From the NCBI GenBank assembly GCA_033765345.1, contig JANRIC010000178.1:25623-89622 (forward strand): a stretch of DNA of 64,000 bases, in the 5' to 3' direction. This DNA is from JANRIC01 sp033765345 (GTDB taxonomy: Bacteria > Bacteroidota > Bacteroidia > Cytophagales > Microscillaceae). The position numbers and the translations under genes were made by a program. Below, in pieces: positions 35,501 to 44,263 of the stretch; the first letter of the stretch is position 1, and the number at the start of each line of letters is the position of its first letter. The notes beneath the pieces are model-generated. The model was not told the DNA's origin. It searched no databases and was given only the letters and a program-made list of their open reading frames with translations.

Positions 35501-38500
35501 GATATCCAGTTGCTTATGGGTATAAGGCACGTAGATGGTACTGCTTTGGCTGTAAATGCGGTTATTTTTGATAAAGGTATAATGTACCGACAGATTGCCC
35601 CTGTGTTTTTCCTCGAGGGGGATTTCAAGCTTTTGCTGTTCGTTGTTGAGTGTGAGCCATTCACTTTTTACAATGGCACCCTGATGCTCTATTTCATACA
35701 AAGCCCGGATATTTTGGTGGCTTCCGGCCAGGTAGAGGGCTTTTTCGCCCGGTTCGCCGCTACCTTTGACAGTTTGGAAGTATTCTATCTCAGGTGTGGG
35801 GATTGTCTTGGCATCTGTGGCAAAAAGCGTGAAATACTTCATGGATTTTACTTCTTCTCCGTATTTATCCTTAGCAGTCATTTCTACCAGGTATTTGCCA
35901 GTTTCCCATTTTTTGAGGTTTTCTACGGGGATGTCCTTGCTTTTTTCGGTATCAAATTTCAGCTCCAGTACGGTTTTTTCCTTTTCCCATTGGGCGAAAT
36001 TATTTTCATTTTTGTAGAGGTCATAGGGGAAAAGCTGATGCCATTGAGATTCAGCGTAGATAAATTTATCGGGTTGCTCCCAACGGCGGCTACGATAAGC
36101 TTGTGTAGGGCTTTTGAGTTTGGTGATGGTGAGCGTTCCTTGTGCTTTTTCGGGCTGACCGCTGAGGTTATTGGCATAAAGCGTCCACTTGGGTCCTTTG
36201 CTGCGGTCTATCTCATCACCCAGGTTTGTACCCAATTCCAAAGCCTGAAAGCCCACGGATACCGAGGTATTATTACTTTGGGTTTCGCCGTTGATGTCGG
36301 TTATGTCGACATATACAGTGTAGCTAAAGGTGGTAAAATCTTCTTTTTTGAAGCTTGGGTCAGGAATAGCCTGAAATTTCACCTCAAATTTACCGTTGGC
36401 ATCTGTTTGGGCTGTGCCATTGGTGATTTCCATTTCGGGCGAGCTTTGGAAATTCGGTCGCCAGTAATACCACCAATAAGGCATAATAGCCCGGCGAACA
36501 ACACGGTATTTAACATCCGCTCCGTCAATATTTGCGCCGGAGAAGGCCTTTGCCTGTAAAGTGACTTTCACCTCATCGTTCAGGCGATAGGAGCCGGTCA
36601 CGGGTTCAAAAGTCACTTCAAACTTCGGGCGTTTGTATTCTTCTACCGAAAAATACGCTGTACCCAGGACATTGGTATTTCTGGAGATATTGATTTTGAG
36701 GATTTGCCCTACTTGGATGTCATTACTTTTGAGATTGTTCCATTGTTTGATTTCTTGGATGCTGACATTGTATTGCTGGGCAATGCTGTAGATCGTTTGC
36801 CCGCTGGCTACGGTGTGATTGGTTTCAGAAATCGCCTCTGTAGCGATATTCTCGAGGTGCATTTGTCCGTTGATGCCATTGTCAGGAGCAGTGAAAGAAC
36901 CACTGAAAGTACCGAATTCATTGGTAGTCAAGGCTAATTCGGCAACACGCTGATAGTTTACATCAAAGAGATAAACCGTTGTTTTGAAATGAGGCAGAAT
37001 CTCGTGGCGGCCGCCCTGGTGTTCTAATACAATTCCTTTGAAATACACTGTTTGACCGGGGCGATAGATGGCACGATCCAGGAAGAAATGCGTGTTGGTG
37101 TAGAGGCGTTCTTCTCGGGTAGATTTGTAAAGGTAGATGTAGTCCTGATTTCGTCCGGGCAGTAAGTCACTGCCTTTGCTGAGTGTGATGGAATAATTTC
37201 GATTTTGGTTTTGTTCGGGAATGCGGAAAAAGCCTTGTTTGTCTGTATAAAAAGTACCTACAAGCTTTTCTTCGTATTTCTGGCTGTTGTAGTTGTATTC
37301 CGAATAATAGACTTCTGCTTTGACCTCTGATACTGGCTCGCCGTTTACTCGATCCAATACAAAAACTTCTCCTGTGCCCGTTTCTCGGTGATTGCGGAAG
37401 ATATAGCTCAGGTTAGAAATCCGTATAGGGTGATGACTTACTGCGTGATTTTTATAGCTGAATTTCCCGTCATCACTTGCAAAAATCACATAATCACCAA
37501 AAGGCAAGGCAGGCATTTTTTCTTCTACGCGGTGCATTTGGTAGTCTTCATCCACAGGCAGTTCGGTATTCCAGGAGATTACAATGGGCTGGGTATTATA
37601 AAAGTCAATGTATTTTTCCCAATAATCGGATTCATTTCTTTTCAAGGCTTTTTCTAAACCCTGAGGATTGGCTTTGACGACCTTCCAATAGACTTTTTTG
37701 AGATTTCTGTATTCAATCAAAACCGGAGCAGGTTGATTGCCTGGAAGGATGTCTTCGCTTTGAATTCTGATAGATTTGTTAGAAATTGTTGCCTGGAGGC
37801 TTTTGCAGTTTTGTGCGCCCCCAGAATTCGGGAATGCCTGAATGGCTTTCTGACATATTTCAAGTGCTTTTTGGATATCACCTTTATGACTTTCGGAAAG
37901 CAGGGGGTTGTATTTAGCACCCTCATTGTAATAATAACGTGCGATCAGGTGGTCTATCTCAGCACTGAGCGGATGGGTAGCACAGCGGGTTTTGAGGCGA
38001 TTGAGGGCATCGAGGTAGATTTGGTCTTTGTTGGGCACATTCATTTTTGGGTAGATGTATTTGATGCGTTTAAGATCTACATCTAGCCAGGCACCGATAT
38101 CTGAATCGGTTAAGTGATAGGTCAGAAGATTTTGAAAAAGGTGAATTGCCTGATATTCAAAAGATAAGGTATCTTTGCTTTGAATGTCCAGTTTGGCAAA
38201 ATCGGCGGCATCACTGAGGTATTTGGTTTCATTGAGCGTAAATTGGTAGGCAGGTTTGGTGAGTTCGGCTTCCTGATTCATAAAAAAGTCCAGAGCTCGG
38301 TGTGCAATAAAGTCGTAGGCCGTGGCGCGCCATTTGCGCAGTTCCGTTTCGCCGGAATGAAGTACGGGTTGGTAATGGTCTACTTTGACTGTTTTGAGGC
38401 GTTCGGTTTCTTGGAGCGCAAGCTGGTGCTGGCGGATGCTTTCTTCTACAATTTTTTGCAGGTCCCATGTTTGGATATCGTCTGCTTTAAAATCTACGGT

Positions 38501-38938
38501 AGTACTACGATCGTAGAAGACATAGCGATTATTTTGGTAATACTGCCAGTAAGCCTCTGCGAGCATAGAATGTAGGAGGGCATTGGCAGGGAAGGCAACA
38601 GTTTCGGCTTCATTTTGTAGAGTTTGGATACTTTTGACCAGTGCGTCTTCCTCGATAAAAGCCATAAATTTGATGCGGTACATAACGGCTTTGATGAGCT
38701 GCCCGTCGTTTTTATCTGATTTAGCTTTTTGGTAGATTTTGTTGACTACCTCTAGGGCAGATTGGGGCAAACCTTTTCTCTCGAGAGAATCAACCTCTTT
38801 CCAGGCTTTTTCATAATAATCTTCAAAAAAGAATAATTTTTTGGACATGATCGGTATTTTATGTAAGCTATGCCCCATTTGAATCGGTAGGACATAAAAA
38901 ATTAGAAATAAGAGCAAAATTCCGGGCTTTATTTTCAT
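32564..38938 (-). CDS. Alpha-2-macroglobulin family protein with internal LysM domain
   Basis: 2124 residues, signal peptide at 1-24. The N-terminal 600 residues contain a helical TPR-like part and MG domains. MG2 has the block RAIYRPGQTVYFKGIVLE. A LysM domain at about 705-751 (VASGQTIYSIAQQYNVSIQE) sits between macroglobulin domains. A low-complexity linker (SPSSPNSISPPPPPKEGKK, about 1305-1325) is encoded over a C10 tract. The central A2M block is FFFPHLQTDENGDILVKFTI with ALTRWKMMGFAHT, and the thioester motif CAEQ is near 1570 (FPYECAEQVFSRFY). Bacterial A2Ms trap proteases in the periplasm or on the outer membrane. An intact C-x-E-Q suggests covalent trapping. Single-gene unit with its own terminator. 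Confidence 0.92.
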   Translation of the reverse strand: MKIKPGILLLFLIFYVLPIQMGHSLHKIPIMSKKLFFFEDYYEKAWKEVDSLERKGLPQSALEVVNKIYQKAKSDKNDGQLIKAVMYRIKFMAFIEEDALVKSIQTLQNEAETVAFPANALLHSMLAEAYWQYYQNNRYVFYDRSTTVDFKADDIQTWDLQKIVEESIRQHQLALQETERLKTVKVDHYQPVLHSGETELRKWRATAYDFIAHRALDFFMNQEAELTKPAYQFTLNETKYLSDAADFAKLDIQSKDTLSFEYQAIHLFQNLLTYHLTDSDIGAWLDVDLKRIKYIYPKMNVPNKDQIYLDALNRLKTRCATHPLSAEIDHLIARYYYNEGAKYNPLLSESHKGDIQKALEICQKAIQAFPNSGGAQNCKSLQATISNKSIRIQSEDILPGNQPAPVLIEYRNLKKVYWKVVKANPQGLEKALKRNESDYWEKYIDFYNTQPIVISWNTELPVDEDYQMHRVEEKMPALPFGDYVIFASDDGKFSYKNHAVSHHPIRISNLSYIFRNHRETGTGEVFVLDRVNGEPVSEVKAEVYYSEYNYNSQKYEEKLVGTFYTDKQGFFRIPEQNQNRNYSITLSKGSDLLPGRNQDYIYLYKSTREERLYTNTHFFLDRAIYRPGQTVYFKGIVLEHQGGRHEILPHFKTTVYLFDVNYQRVAELALTTNEFGTFSGSFTAPDNGINGQMHLENIATEAISETNHTVASGQTIYSIAQQYNVSIQEIKQWNNLKSNDIQVGQILKINISRNTNVLGTAYFSVEEYKRPKFEVTFEPVTGSYRLNDEVKVTLQAKAFSGANIDGADVKYRVVRRAIMPYWWYYWRPNFQSSPEMEITNGTAQTDANGKFEVKFQAIPDPSFKKEDFTTFSYTVYVDITDINGETQSNNTSVSVGFQALELGTNLGDEIDRSKGPKWTLYANNLSGQPEKAQGTLTITKLKSPTQAYRSRRWEQPDKFIYAESQWHQLFPYDLYKNENNFAQWEKEKTVLELKFDTEKSKDIPVENLKKWETGKYLVEMTAKDKYGEEVKSMKYFTLFATDAKTIPTPEIEYFQTVKGSGEPGEKALYLAGSHQNIRALYEIEHQGAIVKSEWLTLNNEQQKLEIPLEEKHRGNLSVHYTFIKNNRIYSQSSTIYVPYTHKQLDISFESFRDKLQPGENETWKLRLRGKNGDKVAAEMVATLYDASLDQFRANSWDFNIYNAYYATLQWSSQNNFTFNEHEVYQQDWNPYVGGYNPNYDQLNWFGVGFYYGGYYVAKSVAFGGVRDERRMELERTTAEEPMMEEQVQMELSTNISEILDKKEMDDSVSPSSPNSISPPPPPKEGKKDGEADLTGVKARSNFNETAFFFPHLQTDENGDILVKFTIPEALTRWKMMGFAHTKDLKYGMAGNSLVTQKELMVVPNAPRFLREGDKITLSSKVTNISDKDLEGSAQLFLVDATNAQKIDAQLGNTQAQQTFTVKAGQSIALSWQLHIPEGMQAVTYKVIAKAGSFSDGEEMTLPVLTNRMLVTETLPLPVRGKQTKTFKMDKLLTSSQSNTLSHHKVTLEFTANPAWYAVQALPYMMEFPYECAEQVFSRFYANSLAAHIANSNPKIRAVFDSWKEITPDALLSNLEKNQELKSLVIEETPWVLSAQNESERKHQIGVLFDINYMAKSLKSALDKLAEKQVSSGAWTWFEGMPEDRYLTQHITTGMAHLDHLKVTSVKENAKVQEMIRKALSYLDGVIARDYEELQRLAKQGKIKLSDQHVGHLQIQYLYTRSYYIDLKAEKRTQDAIDYYKGQAAKYWLNFNRYAQGMIALSLHRMSDQLVPKDIIKSLKERALHSEEMGMYWKESYGFYWYEAPIETQAMMIELFDEVAQDAKAVDDLKTWLLKQKQTTDWKTTKATSEACYALLLRGENWLTDKKQITISLGDKKINPYDEANALPTEAGTGYFKTSWNSEDVQAQMGNITVEKQDEGVAWGAVYWQYFEQLDKITTAETPLKLDKKLFLEKNSDTGPVITPITENTTLSVGDKVKVRIELRVDRNMEYVHMKDMRASGFEPINVISHYKYQDGLGYYESTKDAATHFFFGYLPKGTYIFEYPLRVSHAGDFSNGITNIQCMYAPEFSSHSEGIRVKIAEKKP

Positions 38939-39119
38939 AGTCTTGAGATTGTTGCTTGTTATGAAACAAATATAAGAAAAATACTGCGATATAGCGGTTT
39001 TATTACAGTTGATTAGCCTTTTAGGGGCATAAAAACTTAAAATTGGATATTAACTTTTAAGGATTTTTCCCGTAAATGACTCAACGTATTCGAATGAAGG
39101 AATTTTTATTGATTATTCT

Positions 39120-39896
39120 ATGGCAAAAACAGACTCAAAAAACAAACTTCATGCCATTCTGGCAGTTGAGGCTACCAATAAGGCTCAATCTGAAAAACTG
39201 CTGGAAGAACAAAGCTCCAATTTCTCTAAGAATGATTCTCGTTTTGACGGGCTAACCCGAGTGCTGATTCCGCTTGAAGGGGAGGGGGAGCGTATGACCA
39301 CCGATAATAAAATCATCAATTATACGGTCATCGAGAATGTGGCTTATGTCACTGAGATTGTGTGCAAATATCTCAATACGACTTTAAGTAAAGAGGAAAC
39401 CAATTCGTCAGGGACAGCCAAGGCTGAACTGATTATTGAAGGGCAAAATTTCGGCGAAGTAAGTGCGACCTCCCTACTATCACTGGAGAATTATCTGGCC
39501 AAAGTACGTAGGTTTTATGAAACCATCCCTACTTTAGACCCTACCAAAGACTGGAAAGACGATGCGGGTAAGGCGCGTGGTTATAAAAAGACTGACCCAG
39601 AGCATAAGTATAAAACCGAAAAAAGGACCAAACATATTGTGGTGCATCCGCCTACAGAGCATTTTGCAGCCGAAATTCGGGAATCAACTATTGATGTGCA
39701 GGTAGGAAAATATGAAACCATTTATACCAGCACCAAGATTTCTACCCGGGATAAGGCGGAATTACTCACCAGAATTGATCGTGTCATTGAGGCGGTGAAG
39801 GTAGCCCGTGCCAAGGCCAATGAGGCTGAAGCCGTACAGACCGATCTAGCTACGAAGTTATTCAATTATATCAATAAAGGAATTATTCTTGAATGA
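39120..39896 (+). CDS. Soluble protein of unknown function, 258 residues
   Basis: I cannot name a family. It has no signal peptide. The protein is mixed alpha/beta with a distinctive central part: LTRVLIPLEGEGERMTTDNK, ELIIEGQNFGEVSATSLLSL and FYETIPTLDPTKDWKDDAGK. The C-terminal half contains VVHPPTEHFAAEIRESTIDV and a helical IDRVIEAVKVARAKANEAEA. Charge is high and balanced. Proteins of this pattern occur sporadically in unrelated bacteria, which would fit horizontal spread, but that is memory-based. It precedes the tRNA-like locus by about 150 bp on the same strand. The ATG at 39120 is the first of the frame. Confidence 0.65.
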   Translation: MAKTDSKNKLHAILAVEATNKAQSEKLLEEQSSNFSKNDSRFDGLTRVLIPLEGEGERMTTDNKIINYTVIENVAYVTEIVCKYLNTTLSKEETNSSGTAKAELIIEGQNFGEVSATSLLSLENYLAKVRRFYETIPTLDPTKDWKDDAGKARGYKKTDPEHKYKTEKRTKHIVVHPPTEHFAAEIRESTIDVQVGKYETIYTSTKISTRDKAELLTRIDRVIEAVKVARAKANEAEAVQTDLATKLFNYINKGIILE

Positions 39897-40044
39897 TCAA
39901 AATCTTGAAGCCTAGTCTTAGATTCAGTTTTAGTTTCAAGGAGGTTCGGACAACAGTTGCCGTTTGAACCTATTTAGTGTAAGTGTAACGCTTCACAGTG
40001 TTAGTTTAAAAAGCATTTTGGAGGCTTCTCGCAGAAATTCAATT

Positions 40045-40079
40045 GAAGGTCGAAGGCTCATATCCTTCCCTCGGGTCCA
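40045..40079 (+). other. tRNA-like 3' half (T-arm plus acceptor CCTCGGG-TCCA)
   Basis: GAAGG (40045-40049) pairs with CCTTC (40064-40068) as a T stem with an enlarged 14-base loop starting TCGAA. CCTCGGG (40069-40075) and TCCA follow. No 5' half lies upstream; the acceptor strand is the exact complement of CCCGAGG at 40181-40187, downstream. The rest of 39897-40180 shows no gene. Confidence 0.5.
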
Positions 40080-40180
40080 AACGGGTATTGGGCGTTGGCA
40101 AATACAGGTAATTCTAAGTAAGTAATGTCAAGAAACTAATTCCCAAAACCCAAAGGCTAATACCCAACAACCTATTATCA

Positions 40181-40288
40181 CCCGAGGTAGCTCAGTGGTA
40201 GAGCAGCAATTTTTATCTAAAAATTCTGCGGTGAAAGCTTAAAGAATGTGACCAGGTTTGAGTGGTTCGAATCCCTCCTCGCCCGCCT
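40181..40288 (+). tRNA. tRNA-like sequence, aberrant or degenerate
   Basis: CCCGAGG, TA, then a perfect D arm (GCTC-AGTGGTA-GAGC) at 40190-40204. The anticodon region is odd: GCA-ATTTTT-ATCT-AAAAAT-TC-TGC forms a nine-pair stem with a four-base loop. About 35 bases of linker follow, then a T arm GAG(T)GG-TTCGAAT-CCCTC with one bulged T, and an acceptor 3' strand CTCGCCC-GCC. Its own ends pair in only five positions, while the 3' strand is the perfect complement of GGGCGAG at 40308-40314. No normal anticodon can be assigned. Confidence 0.4.
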
Positions 40289-40306
40289 GTTATTATTCAA
40301 ATAAAG

Positions 40307-40397
40307 GGGCGAGTGGCGCAATTGGTAGACGCACCTAAATTTTAATTAGGCAACCTTTTATAAGGCGGGTGAATGGGCAAATTTACCCGCCTTTTTA
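40307..40397 (+). ncRNA. tRNA-Leu-like 5' half followed by a terminator
   Basis: GGGGCGAG is followed by a Leu-type D arm (GGCGCAATTGGTAGACGC) and an anticodon stem CCTAA/TTAGG with loop ATTTTAA, which would place UUU in the anticodon. After a possible variable arm (ACCTTTTATAAGG) there is no T arm and no 3' acceptor. Instead GGCGGGT...ACCCGCC (40363-40391), followed by T5, forms a strong rho-independent terminator. The missing 3' acceptor strand is present upstream at 40279-40285. Confidence 0.45.
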
Positions 40398-40525
40398 TAT
40401 TTTTATTAAATTTCAATTCGGATAAAAATATCTTGATCAAAAATACATATATTTAGCCCTAAATATTACTTCTTCCTCCATTACTTGAGATACATAATTC
40501 ACGTCAGTTTAAAATCAAAATTTAT

Positions 40526-42070
40526 ATGATCAGGGTTTGGTTTTATAATTTAGAAAGGTATACCGCATATTATAAAAATTTTTATCGCTCCTTTTATCTG
40601 TTGGGAAGTTATTTTTTGATTTGTTTCCTTGCATTGGATATTCAGGCTGAAGATAAGACACCATTGAATATATGCGAAGGAAATGTTTTTCTGGGTTCAC
40701 AAGCTGAGGTAGATGCTTTTACGTGTACGCGCATAACTGGTAATTTGATCATTCAGGGAGATGATATTGTGAATTTGTCTTCTTTGGATACGCTTATGCG
40801 TGTGGAAGGTACTTTATTTATCAATGATAATCCACTGTTGAATACGCTTAAAGGTCTTGAAAGCCTGAAATTTGCCCGTAAACTTGTGATTTTTGGCAAC
40901 GCTCAACTTCAAGATATTTCAAGCATTGCTAATTTAGAGCTTTCGGTGGATATAGATGTACTAGAAACCGGTCTGAACGTATCGGGTAATCGTCGATTAA
41001 GTCAATGTTGTGTGTTAGAAAAAATTCCAACCAGAGGGCAAAAAAGCATCGGTCAAAATGCTCCAGGCTGTAATTCATTGGATGAAATCAGCCTTCGCTG
41101 CGACTCCTCCAACAAAATTCTGGGATTTATGCTGGTGAATGCGGAGACCGACGAGGATATTGGTCTGCTTGAAAAAGGGGATATTCTTGATTTTGAAGAA
41201 TTTGGAAGTATTCCATTGAGTATTCGTGTGCTGACTGAGGGGGATGATATTGGGGTGGTTTCTATTGGACTAAAAGGTCCGCTGAATATATTCAGATTTG
41301 AGCGTTTATTGCCATATACTTTGTTGGGAGATGGCGTCAATGGCGAATATACAGGAGTTTTATTCCCACCAGGATATTATATTCTGACGACTACGCTTTA
41401 TTTGGATAATACACTAAGCAGCACATTAACAGGACCACTTACAATTTTTTTCTCGGTGAGTGCCCCTAATCCAAAAATACAAAGCTTTAGCCTGATCAAT
41501 GCCGTGACGAATCAAAAAATACAGGATATTATGGAAGGTACTGTGATTGATTTAAGTAAGCTTGGGGATAGCTTAGTGAATATTCAAGCGAATACAGAAC
41601 CTACTCAAATCGGGAGTGTAGCTTTTGAATTAAGCGGGGCGATTCAGCACAAACAACTTGAGAATATATTTCCTTATGCCTTGTTTGGCAATGATCCTTT
41701 GCAGCTCTCTCGTTTCAAAGGAAAAAATCTGATCCCAGGAAGATACACCCTCCAGGCAACACCTTTTGAAAAGGTATTTGCACAAGGGCAGCCTGGAGAA
41801 ATCCAGGAAATTCATTTTGAAGTGATTCAGGGAAGTACCGATTCAAATACACAACTGCTTATTTTCCCCAATCCCTCAGAGGGAGCCATTAAAATCCGTA
41901 CCTTGGGAGAAGCAACTGCTCTCCGCCTCTACAATTTACAAGGTGAAAAAATAGCGGAGCAATTCGTAAATCAGGAAAATATCTGGGAGCTACACTTAGC
42001 ACCAGGGATTTATATTATTGAGAAAATATCTGATAATCAAATTATTAGAAAGAAAATTTTTATAAAATAG
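40526..42070 (+). CDS. T9SS-secreted protein with receptor L-like domain
   Basis: 514 residues. A signal segment (FYLLGSYFLICFLALDIQAE) is followed by a leucine-rich, receptor-L-like domain at about 45-170 (ITGNLIIQGDDIVNLSSLDT, LNTLKGLESLKFARKLVIFG). Two copies of a 110-residue beta-sandwich module follow (about 197-315 and 318-435), each with a pattern like LVNAETDEDIG, a VSIGLKG or VAFELSG strand, an IFPYALFGND loop and GRYTLQATPF. The end is a type A T9SS sorting domain (LLIFPNPSEGAIKIR to IIRKKIFIK). The same module occurs in the PhoX-like protein at 55606. Probably surface-bound adhesin; no enzymatic motif. Confidence 0.85.
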   Translation: MIRVWFYNLERYTAYYKNFYRSFYLLGSYFLICFLALDIQAEDKTPLNICEGNVFLGSQAEVDAFTCTRITGNLIIQGDDIVNLSSLDTLMRVEGTLFINDNPLLNTLKGLESLKFARKLVIFGNAQLQDISSIANLELSVDIDVLETGLNVSGNRRLSQCCVLEKIPTRGQKSIGQNAPGCNSLDEISLRCDSSNKILGFMLVNAETDEDIGLLEKGDILDFEEFGSIPLSIRVLTEGDDIGVVSIGLKGPLNIFRFERLLPYTLLGDGVNGEYTGVLFPPGYYILTTTLYLDNTLSSTLTGPLTIFFSVSAPNPKIQSFSLINAVTNQKIQDIMEGTVIDLSKLGDSLVNIQANTEPTQIGSVAFELSGAIQHKQLENIFPYALFGNDPLQLSRFKGKNLIPGRYTLQATPFEKVFAQGQPGEIQEIHFEVIQGSTDSNTQLLIFPNPSEGAIKIRTLGEATALRLYNLQGEKIAEQFVNQENIWELHLAPGIYIIEKISDNQIIRKKIFIK

Positions 42071-42313
42071 GGTCTTTTGGGATATCCCTTTGCCTCTTTC
42101 CTGTTTTGAGAAATGGATTTAAAAGCTTAATTTTATACCCAAAATTAGCCTATACAGCCTAATTTCTTTGATTTCTGTGGATTTACTTTCTTAAATCTCC
42201 CAAATAAGGGTATTACATTTATTTTTCTAAACCCATTTCGGTTTTGAAAATATTATCCTGAAAGGGTCAAAGAGCAAGCTTATTTCTATTCTCACTGTCA
42301 AAATGAATATTTT

Positions 42314-42643
42314 ATGATTACCTGGGAAGATTTTGAGAAAATAGACATTCGGGTAGGTACAATCATGGATGTACAGGATTTTCCGGAGGCACGCAAACCT
42401 GCATTTCAACTAAGGATTGATTTTGGAGACCTAGGCACTAAAACCAGTAGTGCACAGATTACCCAACTTTACACCAAAGAAGATTTAGTTTACAAGCAGG
42501 TTATTGCTGTGGTGAATTTTCCACCCAAACAAATCGCCAAGTTTATGTCTGAATGCCTGGTATTGGGTGTTTTGGGCGAAGACAAAGAAATAGTGCTTCT
42601 ACGACCGGAACGCCCAGTGAAGAATGGCTTTAAAATAGCATAA
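42314..42643 (+). CDS. csaA: CsaA-type tRNA-binding/export chaperone
   Basis: 109 residues, the usual CsaA length. It matches the B. subtilis protein over its length as I remember it: FEKIDIRVGTIMDVQDFPEA, LRIDFGDLGTKTSSAQIT, YKQVIAVVNFPPKQIA and LVLGVLGEDKEIVLLRPERP. This is a single OB-fold domain related to the tRNA-binding C-terminus of MetRS and Trbp111. CsaA dimers bind tRNA and have been implicated in export chaperoning. Start ATG 42314 lies inside an AT-rich promoter region. The gene stands alone. Confidence 0.93.
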   Translation: MITWEDFEKIDIRVGTIMDVQDFPEARKPAFQLRIDFGDLGTKTSSAQITQLYTKEDLVYKQVIAVVNFPPKQIAKFMSECLVLGVLGEDKEIVLLRPERPVKNGFKIA

Positions 42644-42735
42644 TTTTAGGGTTGATATGATGTTTATTAAAAAAAACAAATATAAAAGATGAGATAAAAC
42701 CTTATACAAGCCGAGAACTTAGATAAGACAATAGA

Positions 42736-43122
42736 TTAAATAAATTGATTGTTTCTTACTCCTCTGGGTTTTTCTTTGGCTGATTCATTGATTAAAGAGG
42801 CTTCTTCCCAGCACTTTACAGCAATATCAATAGTATCTTGTTTTTTCTTGGGAGTAATTCCCGAAAATTTACCTGATTTCCTCCGACCTACTTTCTTTTT
42901 GATTGCCTCACTAGCTGCTTTGTACCCCAATTCTTTGAGTTTAGTAGCGATTTTGAGCATTAAATCACCTATTTTTTGTTCATTTTCCTCACGAACAAGT
43001 TGGTGTTTGTAATTAATTAGATTTCCTAGGATCATACTGAATTCTTTGGTTCCCGCTTGTCTGATGTCGCCGGGGTAAAACTTCCTTTTCTTAGAAGTTT
43101 GTTGGTTTGGTGTCATTGTCAT
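42736..43122 (-). CDS. Small basic protein of unknown function
   Basis: 128 residues with many Lys and Arg and no signal peptide. Predicted helices: TKEFSMILGNLINYKHQLVR, EQKIGDLMLKIATKLKELGY and KKKQDTIDIAVKCWEEASLI, separated by a basic patch (KKKVGRRKSGKF). The composition suggests a nucleic-acid- or ribosome-associated protein, but that is only inference. An alternative ATG two codons later (MTPNQQ) is equally possible. Not recognised. Confidence 0.55.
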   Translation of the reverse strand: MTMTPNQQTSKKRKFYPGDIRQAGTKEFSMILGNLINYKHQLVREENEQKIGDLMLKIATKLKELGYKAASEAIKKKVGRRKSGKFSGITPKKKQDTIDIAVKCWEEASLINESAKEKPRGVRNNQFI

Positions 43123-43584
43123 TTTACAAAAATTTAGGTGTTCTTTTAAATTTAGTTTGAAAAAACTCTTAATTAATTCAAAAAATTAAGGTTTTAATTA
43201 TGAAGTTTATACTAAGTAATCACATAATTCACAATATGAATTTATCTGAATAGACAAATTTTTTATACAAAAAATTTAATCCGGTTTTGAGTGAAGAACT
43301 TTAACCTCAAGAGTATTGATGAAACCCAATGCTGTTGGAAATAGATAGATGAGAAAATAAAAACCATTTTATATGCTGCTTAAAAAATATGGGATTCTAA
43401 ATAATAAAATATATGATGTTGAAAAAGCTCTTTTTCTGACGATTGATAGTTTTCTTAGGTAGAATACTAAATTATAATGCCAAGTAAAAAAAAATAAGTC
43501 AACGATGCAAGCGAATATATATTTTTTTTTAAAAAATTATTCTAAACTCTTTTTAAAGGGCAATTAACGTTCAAATAAAGGGAT
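43123..43584. other. Gene-free AT-rich stretch
   Basis: 462 bp with very high A+T, many short homopolymers and no sustained frame, hairpin with T run or recognisable RNA. I see nothing further in it. Confidence 0.5.
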
Positions 43585-44178
43585 TTAGAGATAAATCAAA
43601 CCCTCTACAGGATTCCCAAAGGTCTCGTGCCTTCCCAAAATGAAGCGATATGCCCCAATTAGGGCAAGAATTGCGTCTACTTCATGCCAATTTTGAAATT
43701 CAATTGGAAGTCTAAACATCGGATAGCTTCTCTGAATTTGTGCTACAACTGCTTTTATATGCGTTGTTTTGTCTTTATAACCGATCTCCTGGAGCTCCAT
43801 TTTTCGGGCTTGGGCAGCCGGGTAGGTTTCATAAAAAGGAATTGGAAACATTTCAGCTTTCAAACGCATTGCCCTTGCCGTCAAACCGCCTAAAAACATG
43901 GGAGACATGGCTTTTAACGATTTATCTGCCTCTCTGAAAAAGAAATCGTCTGCTGCACTCCCAAAACCCTTCGTATAAACCATCGGTAGCGACAAAGGCG
44001 CATCCAAAAACACCACTTTGGGTTGTAAATCATTGAGCAGAGATTTGACAAAGTGGTCGGCGTTTTTTTTCTTTTCGGAAGTACGCAAACTTATTTTGCC
44101 CGAATTTTCGTCATACATACAGACTACCGTAGTACCCTTGAGTTGGTTGCCGTAATCGATCCCACATAAGTAGCTCAT
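43585..44178 (-). CDS. DUF429 family predicted RNase H-fold nuclease
   Basis: 197 residues. The RNase H-like layout of DUF429 is visible: CGIDYGNQLKGTTVVCMY (first Asp), VVFLDAPLSLPM (second Asp, DAPL), FYETYPAAQARKM (Glu-Thr-Tyr-Pro) and WHEVDAILALIGAYRFILGR (C-terminal Asp). These acidic residues would bind metal. DUF429 proteins are predicted nucleases of unknown biological role. Transcribed divergently from the Lnt-like gene with an 85-bp gap. Confidence 0.82.
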   Translation of the reverse strand: MSYLCGIDYGNQLKGTTVVCMYDENSGKISLRTSEKKKNADHFVKSLLNDLQPKVVFLDAPLSLPMVYTKGFGSAADDFFFREADKSLKAMSPMFLGGLTARAMRLKAEMFPIPFYETYPAAQARKMELQEIGYKDKTTHIKAVVAQIQRSYPMFRLPIEFQNWHEVDAILALIGAYRFILGRHETFGNPVEGLIYL

Positions 44179-44263
44179 AGATGCTTATTATTTTAAGAAA
44201 ACTCACTATCTTGCAATAAGTTTAAGTCGTTGTTTAAATATTTCTTTGTTTAATTCTTTGAAG

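Noticed and set aside
35075..36559. 494-codon plus-strand frame inside the alpha-2-macroglobulin gene
   Set aside because: It is an antisense shadow: the minus strand encodes continuous, recognisable macroglobulin domains there, and the plus frame is rich in Phe, Val and Gly without motifs.
40181..40288. A normal functional tRNA gene
   Set aside because: The acceptor ends pair at only five positions, the T stem has a bulge and the anticodon loop has four bases; better described as tRNA-like.
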